DNA of 64,000 nucleotides, from NCBI RefSeq assembly GCF_001665535.1, contig NZ_LZSQ01000044.1:1-64000 (forward strand), given 5' to 3'. Source of the DNA: Mycobacterium sp. 852002-51961_SCH5331710 (GTDB lineage: Bacteria > Actinomycetota > Actinomycetes > Mycobacteriales > Mycobacteriaceae). The position numbers and the translations under genes are program-made. Under the pieces are notes generated by a model. That model saw only the letters and a list, made by a program, of their open reading frames with translations, had not been told where the DNA came from and did no database searches. Shown here piece by piece: positions 56,939 through 64,000 of this stretch (its first letter is position 1; every line of letters starts with the position of its first letter).

Positions 56939-59458
56939 TCAGCCAGGATGAATCAGCCCGAGTGCGGCCCGTAACCGGTCACTGTCCATGCCCCCGCGCG
57001 CGGCTTCGCCGGCGGGGAGGGTACCGAGCAACCTGATCAAGTCGTCTCGTCGCGTCGGATCATCGGCGGCCTGTCGAGGCGTGTAACCGTCCAGGGCGGG
57101 GATCGGCTCGTCGAGCCACTTGGTCTCGTACTCCCGGATGAACTCGGTGAGCGCCTCGCTCACCTGCGGATCGGCCGGGTCCAGCGTGCCCTCGCCGGTC
57201 TGCGGCATCCGCTCGGCAAGTGTCGTGGCCTCGCGGACGGTGGGCACGGAGACGCGGGCGTCGTCGAGCACCTCCACTTCCGGGTCAAGAGCCGCCAGTG
57301 CAGCCAGCACTCGGTCCATCCGCTGCTCGCTGTTGGTTCTGACCCGCAACGCGTCGCCGTCGAGCTCAAGCGTGGCACGTACCCGCCGCATGCCATGGGT
57401 CACAACGTGTTCCAACCACAGCGGCGACTCATCCGGTCGGTCGTAATTCTCGTCGAGCGCTGCCTCGATCCCCGGTCCGACTCGCACGGTCGCCTCGCAG
57501 AGGACGGTCGGTTCGCCTTCGGTGTTGGTCAGCCTCGGCGGCGCGAACCGGCGGCTCAACTGTTCCACCAACGTGGCCGGGTCCGGCTCGTTGTCGAGTA
57601 GCTCGATCAACGCATCTCTCTCGTGCAGTGCGACGGGTTCGACCGATCCGGAGAACTGCATGGTGTCCCCGGCGGGAATCACCCGCGCGCAGATCAGCTG
57701 CCCGGGCTTCAGAGCCCGGCTGGCCTGGCGCTCCCGAACGTCGTAGGTGTCGCCGGTGCGCACGTCGCGCACAGTGACACCCTGGCCGGGGCGGACCTGC
57801 TCGACGTCGAAGACCGACCGGTCCGACAGCAGCCACTGCTCGGCGAGCAGTCGCTCGTCCTCGGGCAGCAAGAATCCACGCACATCGAGGAAGTCGGCCA
57901 ACGCCCCGCCCTCGAACAACACCGCGTCCATTACCAGCGAGTCAGATATCGCCGCGTCCAAGGCCTCGCGCGAATCACCTTCGAAGTATTGGCTGCGTTC
58001 GAGGGCGACCTCGAAAAGTACTTCCTCCCAGTCGGTCATCGACACGTGCTGGGCGGCCTTCGCGAATAACCAGCGGACACGATCCTGCAGCGGCAACGCC
58101 TCGCGGCCGAGGTGACATTTCTTGTACTTGCGCCCAGAACCGCACCAGCACGGCTCATTTCGGCCGATGTCGGCGCGCGCCTCGGCCCGGTGCTGCTCCA
58201 GTAACTGGACCAAGTGGTAATCGGGCGGGATACCGGCACGGTGAAGTAACGACAATCCACGTTCTGCGTCGCCGCGATCGGACGCGAAACGCGCCAGTTC
58301 CAACAACGTCATCGGCCAGTCGGGATCCATCGATTCGGCGGCCAGAAGTTCGCTTTCGGCAGCCTCGACTTCGCCGAGTTGCTCTAGCGCCAGGGCCCGC
58401 AGCCACCGGTAGGCGACGCGTGCGGCGCGAGGCACCTTCGGCTCCAGTGTCTCGGCGAACAGACCCAGCGCGGCCGCGCCGCGGCGCCCTGCGCGGATCG
58501 TCCTGTCCGCGAATACTGCCGCCAACTGCGGATCGGCGACCACACCCCCGACCGCGGCCGTCAGCGCGAAGAGCGGCTCACGAACGGATTCCTCGCCTGA
58601 CTCCAGCGCCATCGACATCCGGTCGAAGATTCTGATCAGCGTGTGGAGGGCGGAAGCGTCGTCCTCATCGAGGTCATGCTCTCGGGCGAGCATCTTGCAG
58701 TTCAGCTCGAAACGCCAAGCATCGAAATCGAATTCGGCGGGTGCCAGCAAACCGGTCTGATGATTGAGGCCGCTCTCCTCGATGATTTCACCCAGCGGCG
58801 AGAGTGGCTCGGTGAATGCGCTCGGATCTTCGACCAACTCCGTCCACACCGCCTCTTGGAGGGAAACCGGCTCGTCGGCGTCGTCGACGAGAGCCTTGAG
58901 CCGCGCACCGACAGTCGATACCTGCGCGGTCGCGGCGATGCGCTCGACCACCAGCCCCTGCGACTCCAGTCGCAACCCGACCAGCGCGCCCTCGCGCACG
59001 CCCAGCCTTCCCAGCGTGCCCGGCGCGAGCAGCAGCACTCCGGGCTCGTCAATTACGCCCAGCGGAATGTGCCGCTCCTCGAGCAGATCATCGTCGTAGC
59101 CGGGCATTGCCACGTGCGCCGCTGTGCCGTCAGCGAATCGCTGATATTCCACGTACTCGCAAAGATCGGTAAGGGAGTCCAGGTCCGGGTACACCCGGAG
59201 GAAATCGTGGGCCAGCTCGTCGGCGTCGACACGGTGTGTGAACAACCGTCCATCCACCACCGCTGGCAGCCACATCCAGCGCTCGTCGATCAATTGCCTT
59301 ACTGGGCTCGCCATTTCGTCGAGCATCTCATCAATGACGTCCCCAGCGTCAGCCACGCCGTTGTCTTTCAGGCGCGCCACGATGACGTCCTTGCCCAGCG
59401 GGCCGTTCTCGGTCAGGATCCGGACCACGATGTGCATCGGGTCGAGCGTGTCTGCCAC
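56939..59458 (-). CDS. Large SEC-C-motif protein
   Basis: A protein of about 839 residues. The N-terminal region is helical with an LTENGPLGKDVIVARLKDNG helix-turn-helix-like segment. A TPR-like stretch lies near residues 340-430 (YRWLRALALEQLGEVEAAESELL). The SEC-C zinc motif GRNEPCWCGSGRKYKKCHLG is at about 432-451, and a long C-terminal half with ankyrin-like PAIDGYTPRQA-type text ends the protein. SEC-C binds zinc and often couples proteins to the Sec or chaperone system. The GTG at 59456-59458 has AGGGTGG 5 bases upstream; the GTG three codons earlier is an alternative. It is a single gene flanked by non-coding gaps of 222 and 155 bases. Confidence 0.82.
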   Translation of the reverse strand: MADTLDPMHIVVRILTENGPLGKDVIVARLKDNGVADAGDVIDEMLDEMASPVRQLIDERWMWLPAVVDGRLFTHRVDADELAHDFLRVYPDLDSLTDLCEYVEYQRFADGTAAHVAMPGYDDDLLEERHIPLGVIDEPGVLLLAPGTLGRLGVREGALVGLRLESQGLVVERIAATAQVSTVGARLKALVDDADEPVSLQEAVWTELVEDPSAFTEPLSPLGEIIEESGLNHQTGLLAPAEFDFDAWRFELNCKMLAREHDLDEDDASALHTLIRIFDRMSMALESGEESVREPLFALTAAVGGVVADPQLAAVFADRTIRAGRRGAAALGLFAETLEPKVPRAARVAYRWLRALALEQLGEVEAAESELLAAESMDPDWPMTLLELARFASDRGDAERGLSLLHRAGIPPDYHLVQLLEQHRAEARADIGRNEPCWCGSGRKYKKCHLGREALPLQDRVRWLFAKAAQHVSMTDWEEVLFEVALERSQYFEGDSREALDAAISDSLVMDAVLFEGGALADFLDVRGFLLPEDERLLAEQWLLSDRSVFDVEQVRPGQGVTVRDVRTGDTYDVRERQASRALKPGQLICARVIPAGDTMQFSGSVEPVALHERDALIELLDNEPDPATLVEQLSRRFAPPRLTNTEGEPTVLCEATVRVGPGIEAALDENYDRPDESPLWLEHVVTHGMRRVRATLELDGDALRVRTNSEQRMDRVLAALAALDPEVEVLDDARVSVPTVREATTLAERMPQTGEGTLDPADPQVSEALTEFIREYETKWLDEPIPALDGYTPRQAADDPTRRDDLIRLLGTLPAGEAARGGMDSDRLRAALGLIHPG

Positions 59459-59613
59459 AGCGACCACCCTATGCCGGGCTGGGGCGGGCCGGGAAGCTGT
59501 CGCGTCCTCAGAGACGGGCGGTGCGCGGAGTCCCTACCGGCCTGGGCCTTAAAACGAATGCGATGAAGGGTTAAGGGCGCACCGTGCCCTGTCGCCGCCG
59601 AGCGCTTCGGTCG

Positions 59614-60396
59614 TCAATCCAGCGCGAATCGCCCCTTACGAAACCGCTCGGCCGCACGGTGATCCACCAACTCCATCCGATCCTCGGGATGTTTCCAGTA
59701 GTGGCGCACCATCCAATAGAGCGGCACACCGGTCGGCACGTACAAGTTCAGTCCGCCTATGACTTCCTCGGTGCCATCGCGCAGGCACAGCACCACCGAC
59801 CTGCCGGCCTTCCTTCCGTCCTTGGTGTCTGAGTGGTCCTTGACATCGACAACGTCGTCCCACTCCAGAACCCTCGTCTTCAGAACGTCGGCGATCTCGA
59901 CCATCGCCGGGGTGAACTTGAGGTAGCCGATCCCGCCGCGCCGCACCCACGCGACGAGACCGATGACGGAGAACATAGCTGCTAGGGCAAAGAGCGGTGG
60001 TGAGAAGATCTGCAACCCACGGGACATCGGAATGTCGATTGTTCCTCGCGGCAGATAGAGCGCCAGAAGGGCACCCGATGGGGCCATGACAATCAGCCCC
60101 ACGACGTACAGCACGCCCACCCGCTTGTCCGGCCAGACGGTGAATCCCGTTGGATCGTTGGATGTTCGGGTCTGCGTCTTGCCTGTGGCGGCTAGCAGTA
60201 GGCCCGCCATCATCAACACTGGAAACGTGACGAAGCCGATCAGTAGTACGGTCGTCAGGTAGTTGCCACGGAGGCCGGCCAAGATACCGCGAACGACAAA
60301 GTAGAGCAGGCCCGCCGATACGCCCATGACTAGCCAATACAGGCGTCGGTTGACCTTGGCCCAGTTCGCGGGTTCGGGAAGATTCAGTACGGACAC
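59614..60396 (-). CDS. Four-helix membrane protein of the secretion substrate operon
   Basis: A 260-residue protein with hydrophobic segments at about 20-40, 50-70, 92-114 and 130-150, followed by a soluble C-terminal domain (VEIADVLKTRVLEWDDVVDV, VVLCLRDGTEEVIGGLNLY). It resembles small PH-like membrane proteins of mycobacterial secretion loci. Its start overlaps the 3' end of the WXG-like gene by 13 bases. It could act as a membrane anchor or immunity protein for that substrate; that is inference. No catalytic motif. Confidence 0.8.
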   Translation of the reverse strand: MSVLNLPEPANWAKVNRRLYWLVMGVSAGLLYFVVRGILAGLRGNYLTTVLLIGFVTFPVLMMAGLLLAATGKTQTRTSNDPTGFTVWPDKRVGVLYVVGLIVMAPSGALLALYLPRGTIDIPMSRGLQIFSPPLFALAAMFSVIGLVAWVRRGGIGYLKFTPAMVEIADVLKTRVLEWDDVVDVKDHSDTKDGRKAGRSVVLCLRDGTEEVIGGLNLYVPTGVPLYWMVRHYWKHPEDRMELVDHRAAERFRKGRFALD

Positions 60397-61754
60397 ACGA
60401 CCTCACCAATGAACTTGCCCATTTCCACGCCGCCTACAGTTCCGGCGACGGCCCCGATAATGGTAAGAAGCGGCACGGCTCCTACCGCCAGGGGACCAGT
60501 CGCTGCGCCAGCTGCCGCACCGAACTCAGCGAGGCCCCAGCCTCCACCGCCGCCGGCCACCCCGGCGACCAGTGCAATGCACCGATCTTTGTCCGACTCA
60601 GCCATCACCATGTCAAAGACCGTTGTCGCGACTGTCACTGCCGGTCCGCCGAACTTCATTGTCTTTCCGATATTTTCGGCCGTTTCCGCGGTGACCATCG
60701 GCAAGGATCCGCCACGCGCGATGTGCTTCTCCAGGCCCGACATGGCAGCTGTGGTACCTGTCGATATGTTGTCGATCAGCTCGACGGGCACCGCACTGTG
60801 CCGACCGTCTGCGGTAGTGAAGCCGGCCTGTCGGTGGCCGGTGGGGGCCATCGACATCGTCCAGTTCGAGCCGTCGGCGAAAGTGATCGACGTGTAGTCG
60901 CAGTCGTTGGACAGATCATGCCACGAACTGGTCCGCGCTACAAAGTCACCGTTCTTGTCGAACTCCTCGAGCTCGTAGAAGTTCTGCTTGCTGGGCCACT
61001 CGAACGGATCCATGCGGGTGGTGACGGCCTTGCTGCCGTCCTGTTTGATCACCGTCGTCACATCCTCGCCGTACGCGTTCGTGGACTCGACGACTTCCCG
61101 CACATTCTGCTGCTGATCGGCGGAACGAATCGCCTCCTGCGCCACCGCGCCGACGGGTGTTCGGGGGTCGGCCACCTCGTCGGGTGGTCGTTGCGCCGTG
61201 GGCAGCAGGATGGCGCCAAGATCGGCTGGCAGTCCCGCCTCAACAAACCCGAACTGGCTACCTGCGGCCGTCACCGCCTTCGCCGTCGCGTCGTCGGCAT
61301 CACCAACAGCGATCAGCATCGTGTTGACGGTAGCCTGCTCCTGCAAGGCCGACGCCTGCAGCTTGGCCATCTCCTCCTCGGACATGTAGACCGGGTCGAC
61401 GAGCACTACCCATTGATCGGTGACGTTCAACGGACCCGCGTCGAGTTCGTCGGCCTTGGCCAACAACGCTTTACGCGCACTCCCGATCGACTCGGCACCG
61501 CGACTCAATGCCGCCGAAACCGCCTTGGCGTAATCCGAGAACGTCGACGCTTGGTGCGCCGCTCGACCGAACATTGCGCTCGCCGCGGCGTGCGACTTAC
61601 CTGACCATGCCCGCGTTTCCGGCATTCGCTTGCACGCGTCGTCGATGCCTGAAACGCCATCGACGACTGTCTGCGCTGCCGTGGCAATCGACGCGGCAGA
61701 CGTCGCCAACGACTCTGGATTCCAACTCTGGAGAGTCGGACGAGAGGGCAGCAT
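60384..61754 (-). CDS. WXG100-like type VII secretion substrate with hydrophobic Gly-rich C-terminus
   Basis: A 456-residue protein. The N-terminal 110 residues form a helical hairpin around TRAWSGKSHAAASAMF with the W-x-G turn. A middle soluble part includes NVTDQWVVLVDPVYMSEEEM. The last 70 residues form glycine-zipper-like membrane segments (VAGGGGGWGLAEFGAAAGAAT, then VPLLTIIGAVAGTVGG). This combination is typical of ESX/type VII substrates with pore-forming or membrane-targeted ends. It starts 4 bases after the EspC-like gene and overlaps the membrane protein gene, so the three are one operon. Substrate status and toxicity are inferred. Confidence 0.75.
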   Translation of the reverse strand: MLPSRPTLQSWNPESLATSAASIATAAQTVVDGVSGIDDACKRMPETRAWSGKSHAAASAMFGRAAHQASTFSDYAKAVSAALSRGAESIGSARKALLAKADELDAGPLNVTDQWVVLVDPVYMSEEEMAKLQASALQEQATVNTMLIAVGDADDATAKAVTAAGSQFGFVEAGLPADLGAILLPTAQRPPDEVADPRTPVGAVAQEAIRSADQQQNVREVVESTNAYGEDVTTVIKQDGSKAVTTRMDPFEWPSKQNFYELEEFDKNGDFVARTSSWHDLSNDCDYTSITFADGSNWTMSMAPTGHRQAGFTTADGRHSAVPVELIDNISTGTTAAMSGLEKHIARGGSLPMVTAETAENIGKTMKFGGPAVTVATTVFDMVMAESDKDRCIALVAGVAGGGGGWGLAEFGAAAGAATGPLAVGAVPLLTIIGAVAGTVGGVEMGKFIGEVVCPY

Positions 61755-61758
61755 AGGA

Positions 61759-62049
61759 TCAGAACAGCCCGTCGAATTCGCCGGCCAAGGTTTCGTCAGT
61801 CACCTCGAAAGTGTCCCCGGCACCGCGCACGGCCTTGCCCATCCGAGCCACATTCTGCGCCAGGTTCTCGGCCACCTCGGTGAAATGCTCACCGACCGAC
61901 CGGGCCGCCCACTGCGTTGTCGACCCGGGCAGTCCGTCGGCCGCCGCAGTGGTCGTCGGGCCCACTGCGGCTCCGGTGATGCGACCGGTGATGACATCGA
62001 CGTGCGCGGCGAAGGCCCGCAGGACCTCCGGATCGACCAGCACAGACAT
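61759..62049 (-). CDS. EspC-like (DUF2580) secretion-associated protein
   Basis: A 96-residue protein, all helical: MSVLVDPEVLRAFAAHVDVI, TQWAARSVGEHFTEVAENLA, and the C-terminal ETLAGEFDGLF end. Size and sequence match the mycobacterial ESX-1 secretion-associated EspC/DUF2580 family, which forms WXG100-like helical hairpins. The frame is open to 62100 but the ATG at 62047-62049 gives the family-typical start. The next gene follows by 4 bases. It is the likely small partner for secretion of the 456-residue protein. Confidence 0.82.
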   Translation of the reverse strand: MSVLVDPEVLRAFAAHVDVITGRITGAAVGPTTTAAADGLPGSTTQWAARSVGEHFTEVAENLAQNVARMGKAVRGAGDTFEVTDETLAGEFDGLF

Positions 62050-62217
62050 ACCCCGCCTCGAATTGATGGTGTCTAGATTCTTAACACGCCCCCGGCGCAC
62101 CGGGACGCACCAAATTCGCTTCTGGGATCGCCCCGCAGGTTTCGCACCGAGACTCGGTATGTCAACTGCCCGGGTGCATCGCGATCAGCGTGTCACCCGG
62201 GCGTAGCGTGCGAAGCA

Positions 62218-62598
62218 TCAGGCGGCTTGCCGTTCCAGCTCCCTCGTCGACTCGGCGGGCATGGACGTGGCGGCGTCCAACAATTGCTCGTGGTTGTCGC
62301 GCGCACCGCGGTAGGTCGACAGATAGTGGTCGATCTGCTCGCGGCGCAGCGGTCGCGCCCAGATGTTCTCGCTGGGTATCTCGATACCGCTGTCGTTGGA
62401 CTCCGCGCGCTTGCGGGCACCAGCGCGGAATCCCGCCACTGCCGCCACCATCAACACGACCATGCCGGCCCCGATGATCCCCGCCACCGCACTTTGAGCG
62501 GCCAGCGCGTAAACGAACGTCCCGAGCGCCGCGAAACTCAGCAGCAGGGACACATACCCAACCGCAGTCGGTGGAATTCGTCCTATCGCCTTCAACAT
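62218..62598 (-). CDS. Small membrane protein with two helices
   Basis: A 126-residue protein: two hydrophobic helices (VGYVSLLLSFAALGTFVYAL and VAGIIGAGMVVLMVAAVAGF) followed by a charged cytoplasmic tail (LRREQIDHYLSTYRGARDNH). AGAGG precedes the ATG at 62596-62598. It is divergent from a TetR gene across a symmetric operator, so it may be the regulator's target. No known family. The tail could bind other proteins; unknown. Confidence 0.7.
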   Translation of the reverse strand: MLKAIGRIPPTAVGYVSLLLSFAALGTFVYALAAQSAVAGIIGAGMVVLMVAAVAGFRAGARKRAESNDSGIEIPSENIWARPLRREQIDHYLSTYRGARDNHEQLLDAATSMPAESTRELERQAA

Positions 62599-62626
62599 CA
62601 AAAGCACCTCTCGTAAGCTTCAACGA

Positions 62627-62666
62627 AACGCTACGCGCATCGTAGCGCTACGGTTAGTGTAGCGTT
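62627..62666. promoter_or_regulatory. Concentric palindromic operator between tetR and the membrane protein
   Basis: AACGCTAC (62627-62634) is the mirror of GTAGCGTT (62659-62666), and CGTAGCGCTACG (62641-62652) is itself a perfect palindrome. Both share the exact centre 62646/62647. This suits two TetR dimers bound on opposite faces. The outer arm ends before the T-run that starts at 62665. Confidence 0.7.
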
Positions 62667-62703
62667 TTTTCAGCCGGAGATATTCCCGGCCAGAGGAGGT
62701 GCG

Positions 62704-63249
62704 ATGGCACAGCGACGCGACGTCGACGACGGTATTACCGAGGCGACACTGGCGCTCCTGCGCACCAGAGGGCCCAACGCCGTGACCGTCGAGGCGGTGG
62801 CGGCGCGCTCCGGAATCGCCAAGACCACCATTTACCGGCGACATCGCGACCGTCGCGACATGCTTGCCGCCGCGCTGACGCGGGTGACTTCTCCTGAACC
62901 CCTCGCCGCATCAACCGCGGCACCGGATCGGTTTCGCTGGCTCATCGCAGAGGCGGTCAAGGCCATCGAGGTCGGCATCGGCTTCGGCGGCCTCGCCGCC
63001 ATGCTCACCGACGACGACCCCGACTTCACCAAGCTCTTCCGTCGCATCCTGGCCAAGGAGCGGGCCGAACTGGCCTCGGTGATCGATGCGGCCAAGGCCG
63101 ATGGATCGTTCCGCGCCGACATCGACGGCGCCACCCTCATCGACGCGGTGGTCGGGGCAATCATCGCCGAGCGCGCACGCACCGGCCGCGTCGCCAACGG
63201 CTGGGAAGAGCGACTGTTCGACCTCTTCTGGCCGACGGTGCGGGCCTGA
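62704..63249 (+). CDS. TetR/AcrR-family transcriptional regulator
   Basis: A 181-residue protein. The N-terminal helix-turn-helix is ITEATLALLRTRGPNAVTVEA then SGIAKTTIYRRHRDRRDML at about 28-50. The C-terminal helical part forms a ligand domain with no clear specificity. GAGGAGG lies just before the ATG. The operator at 62627-62666 lies upstream, so it probably autoregulates and controls the divergent membrane protein gene. A decayed DsbA-family gene follows downstream and may once have been part of the same unit. Confidence 0.92.
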   Translation: MAQRRDVDDGITEATLALLRTRGPNAVTVEAVAARSGIAKTTIYRRHRDRRDMLAAALTRVTSPEPLAASTAAPDRFRWLIAEAVKAIEVGIGFGGLAAMLTDDDPDFTKLFRRILAKERAELASVIDAAKADGSFRADIDGATLIDAVVGAIIAERARTGRVANGWEERLFDLFWPTVRA

Positions 63250-63374
63250 ACCCCACCGTGACCTGGCTGCGCACGCTGTCGGTCTGCCTGACGCGGGCTG
63301 GTACGACGTCCGTCGTACCGGCATGTCCAGCTGGCACGATGACGACCACTGGCGCGCAGATCCGAGGTTCCGAT

Positions 63375-63905
63375 GTGTCCAATCGTCCTGTCGCCGTTGA
63401 TTTTCACTTCGACGTCACGTGCCCGTTCGCATTCAGACATCGCGGTGGATCCGCGAGGTGCGCGAGCGCAGCGGCCTGGAGGTGAACTGGCGCTTCTTCA
63501 GCCTCGAGGAAATCAAATGCCAGGACGGCAAGAAGCATCCGTGGGAGCGCGAGTGGTCGTACGGCTGGTCGATGATGCGCATCGGCGCGCTGTTGCGCCG
63601 GCAGTCGATGGCCGACCACCAACGCGTCGTCGGCGCCGGCGGCTACGGCGTACCGACGCTGTTCTTCCCTGACGGGCAGTGCCTGTTCGGGCCGGTGCTC
63701 ATCGACCCGCCCGCGGGGAGACGGCGCTGCGGCTGTGGGACGCCGTCGTCGCCTGGACCGAGTTCCCGCACCTCTATGAGCTGCAGCGACCTAAGACGCA
63801 CGCCGACCAGCAGGCCATCACCGAGACCTGCGCCCGTATCTGGTGGCCAGCGACTGGGTCTCGATCAACCGGGGCAAAGTCGTCTCGTTCGATCCGCCGG
63901 GCTGA
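63375..63905 (+). pseudogene. Decayed DsbA/2-hydroxychromene isomerase-like gene
   Basis: The pieces [13 protein letters not shown], then [20 protein letters not shown], then [33 protein letters not shown] and [20 protein letters not shown] occur in order but in three frames. Frame changes lie near 63430 (one base missing), 63715 and 63828. A segment of about 50 residues is also absent between RRQSMAD and HQRVVGAGG. The CPF motif replaces the Cys pair. The gene starts at GTG 63375 and its original stop is at 63905. It was probably a DsbA-family thiol protein and is not functional now. Confidence 0.8.
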
Positions 63906-63953
63906 TACGGCGCCGAGGACTGTTCCAAGCGCACCTCAACAAGCGGTAGCGTC

Positions 63954-63984
63954 TGGTACCAGTATTGGTACTGAAGCTGGTACC
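63954..63984. repeat. Three TGGTAC repeats at 12-base spacing before a truncated gene
   Basis: TGGTAC occurs at 63954, 63966 and 63978, exactly 12 bases apart; the first and last are part of GGTACC palindromes. This spacing places all copies near the same face of the helix and suggests cooperative binding of a small dimeric regulator. An ATG at 63993 begins a gene whose first codons are cut off by the window edge (63993-64000); nothing can be said about the product. Confidence 0.55.
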
Positions 63985-64000
63985 GTCGACGTATGCCTGC

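Noticed and set aside
58643..59566. 307-codon plus-strand frame opposite the SEC-C gene
   Set aside because: Shadow frame; the minus frame contains an intact SEC-C motif and TPR-like text.
60723..61604. 293-codon plus-strand frame opposite the WXG-like gene
   Set aside because: Arg/His-rich shadow; the minus strand has a coherent protein in an operon.

Overview
The window looks like a high-GC actinobacterial chromosome, most likely a mycobacterium (Mycobacterium/Mycolicibacterium) or a close relative. The pointers are GTG/TTG starts behind strong Shine-Dalgarno sequences, a DUF2510-type GW.DP..DG...WW tail on a protease, an EspC-like (DUF2580) plus WXG-type secretion substrate cluster, and the overall codon use. 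No rRNA, tRNA, CRISPR array, integrase or phage structural gene was seen.

Bases 1.2-44.9 kb form one dense defence and DNA-end-processing island. From left to right: a giant DUF4011 helicase with a nuclease tail; a small unknown; a GmrSD-type DUF262/DUF1524 HNH protein; an unknown coiled-coil protein; then, on the minus strand, a tightly overlapping five-gene operon (DUF1156 methylase, DUF499 HEPN/ATPase, MORC-like GHKL ATPase, DUF4420 PD-(D/E)XK protein, Z1 helicase). Next come a divergent vsr / C5-methyltransferase pair and an OLD-like ATPase-Toprim nuclease. They are followed by an AspBHI/Mrr-like restriction enzyme downstream of an AddA/AddB-like helicase-nuclease pair, a NucS-like nuclease, two unknown genes, and an operon with the archaeal gene order herA-mre11(sbcD)-rad50(sbcC)-nurA. 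The genes cover modification (C5-MTase, DUF1156), discrimination and cleavage (GmrSD, AspBHI-like, DUF4420, Vsr), possible RNA toxicity (HEPN motif in DUF499), ATP-driven sensing (GHKL, Z1, DUF4011) and end resection (AddAB-like, HerA-NurA, Mre11-Rad50).

Bases 45-51 kb hold a zinc-ribbon protein, an M48 protease, a frameshifted relic, and an ADP-ribose module. That module is a NUDIX/NrtR-like regulator diverging, across an inverted-repeat operator, from an ADP-ribosylglycohydrolase fused to a dual-specificity phosphatase, an ankyrin protein and a small protein. Bases 51-60 kb carry more ordinary chromosomal genes: unknowns, a beta-lactamase-fold hydrolase, a vapBC pair and a large SEC-C protein. 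Bases 59.6-62.1 kb hold a likely type VII secretion substrate operon. The right end has a membrane protein and a TetR regulator sharing a concentric palindromic operator, a decayed DsbA-family gene, and a periodic TGGTAC repeat in front of a gene that runs off the window.
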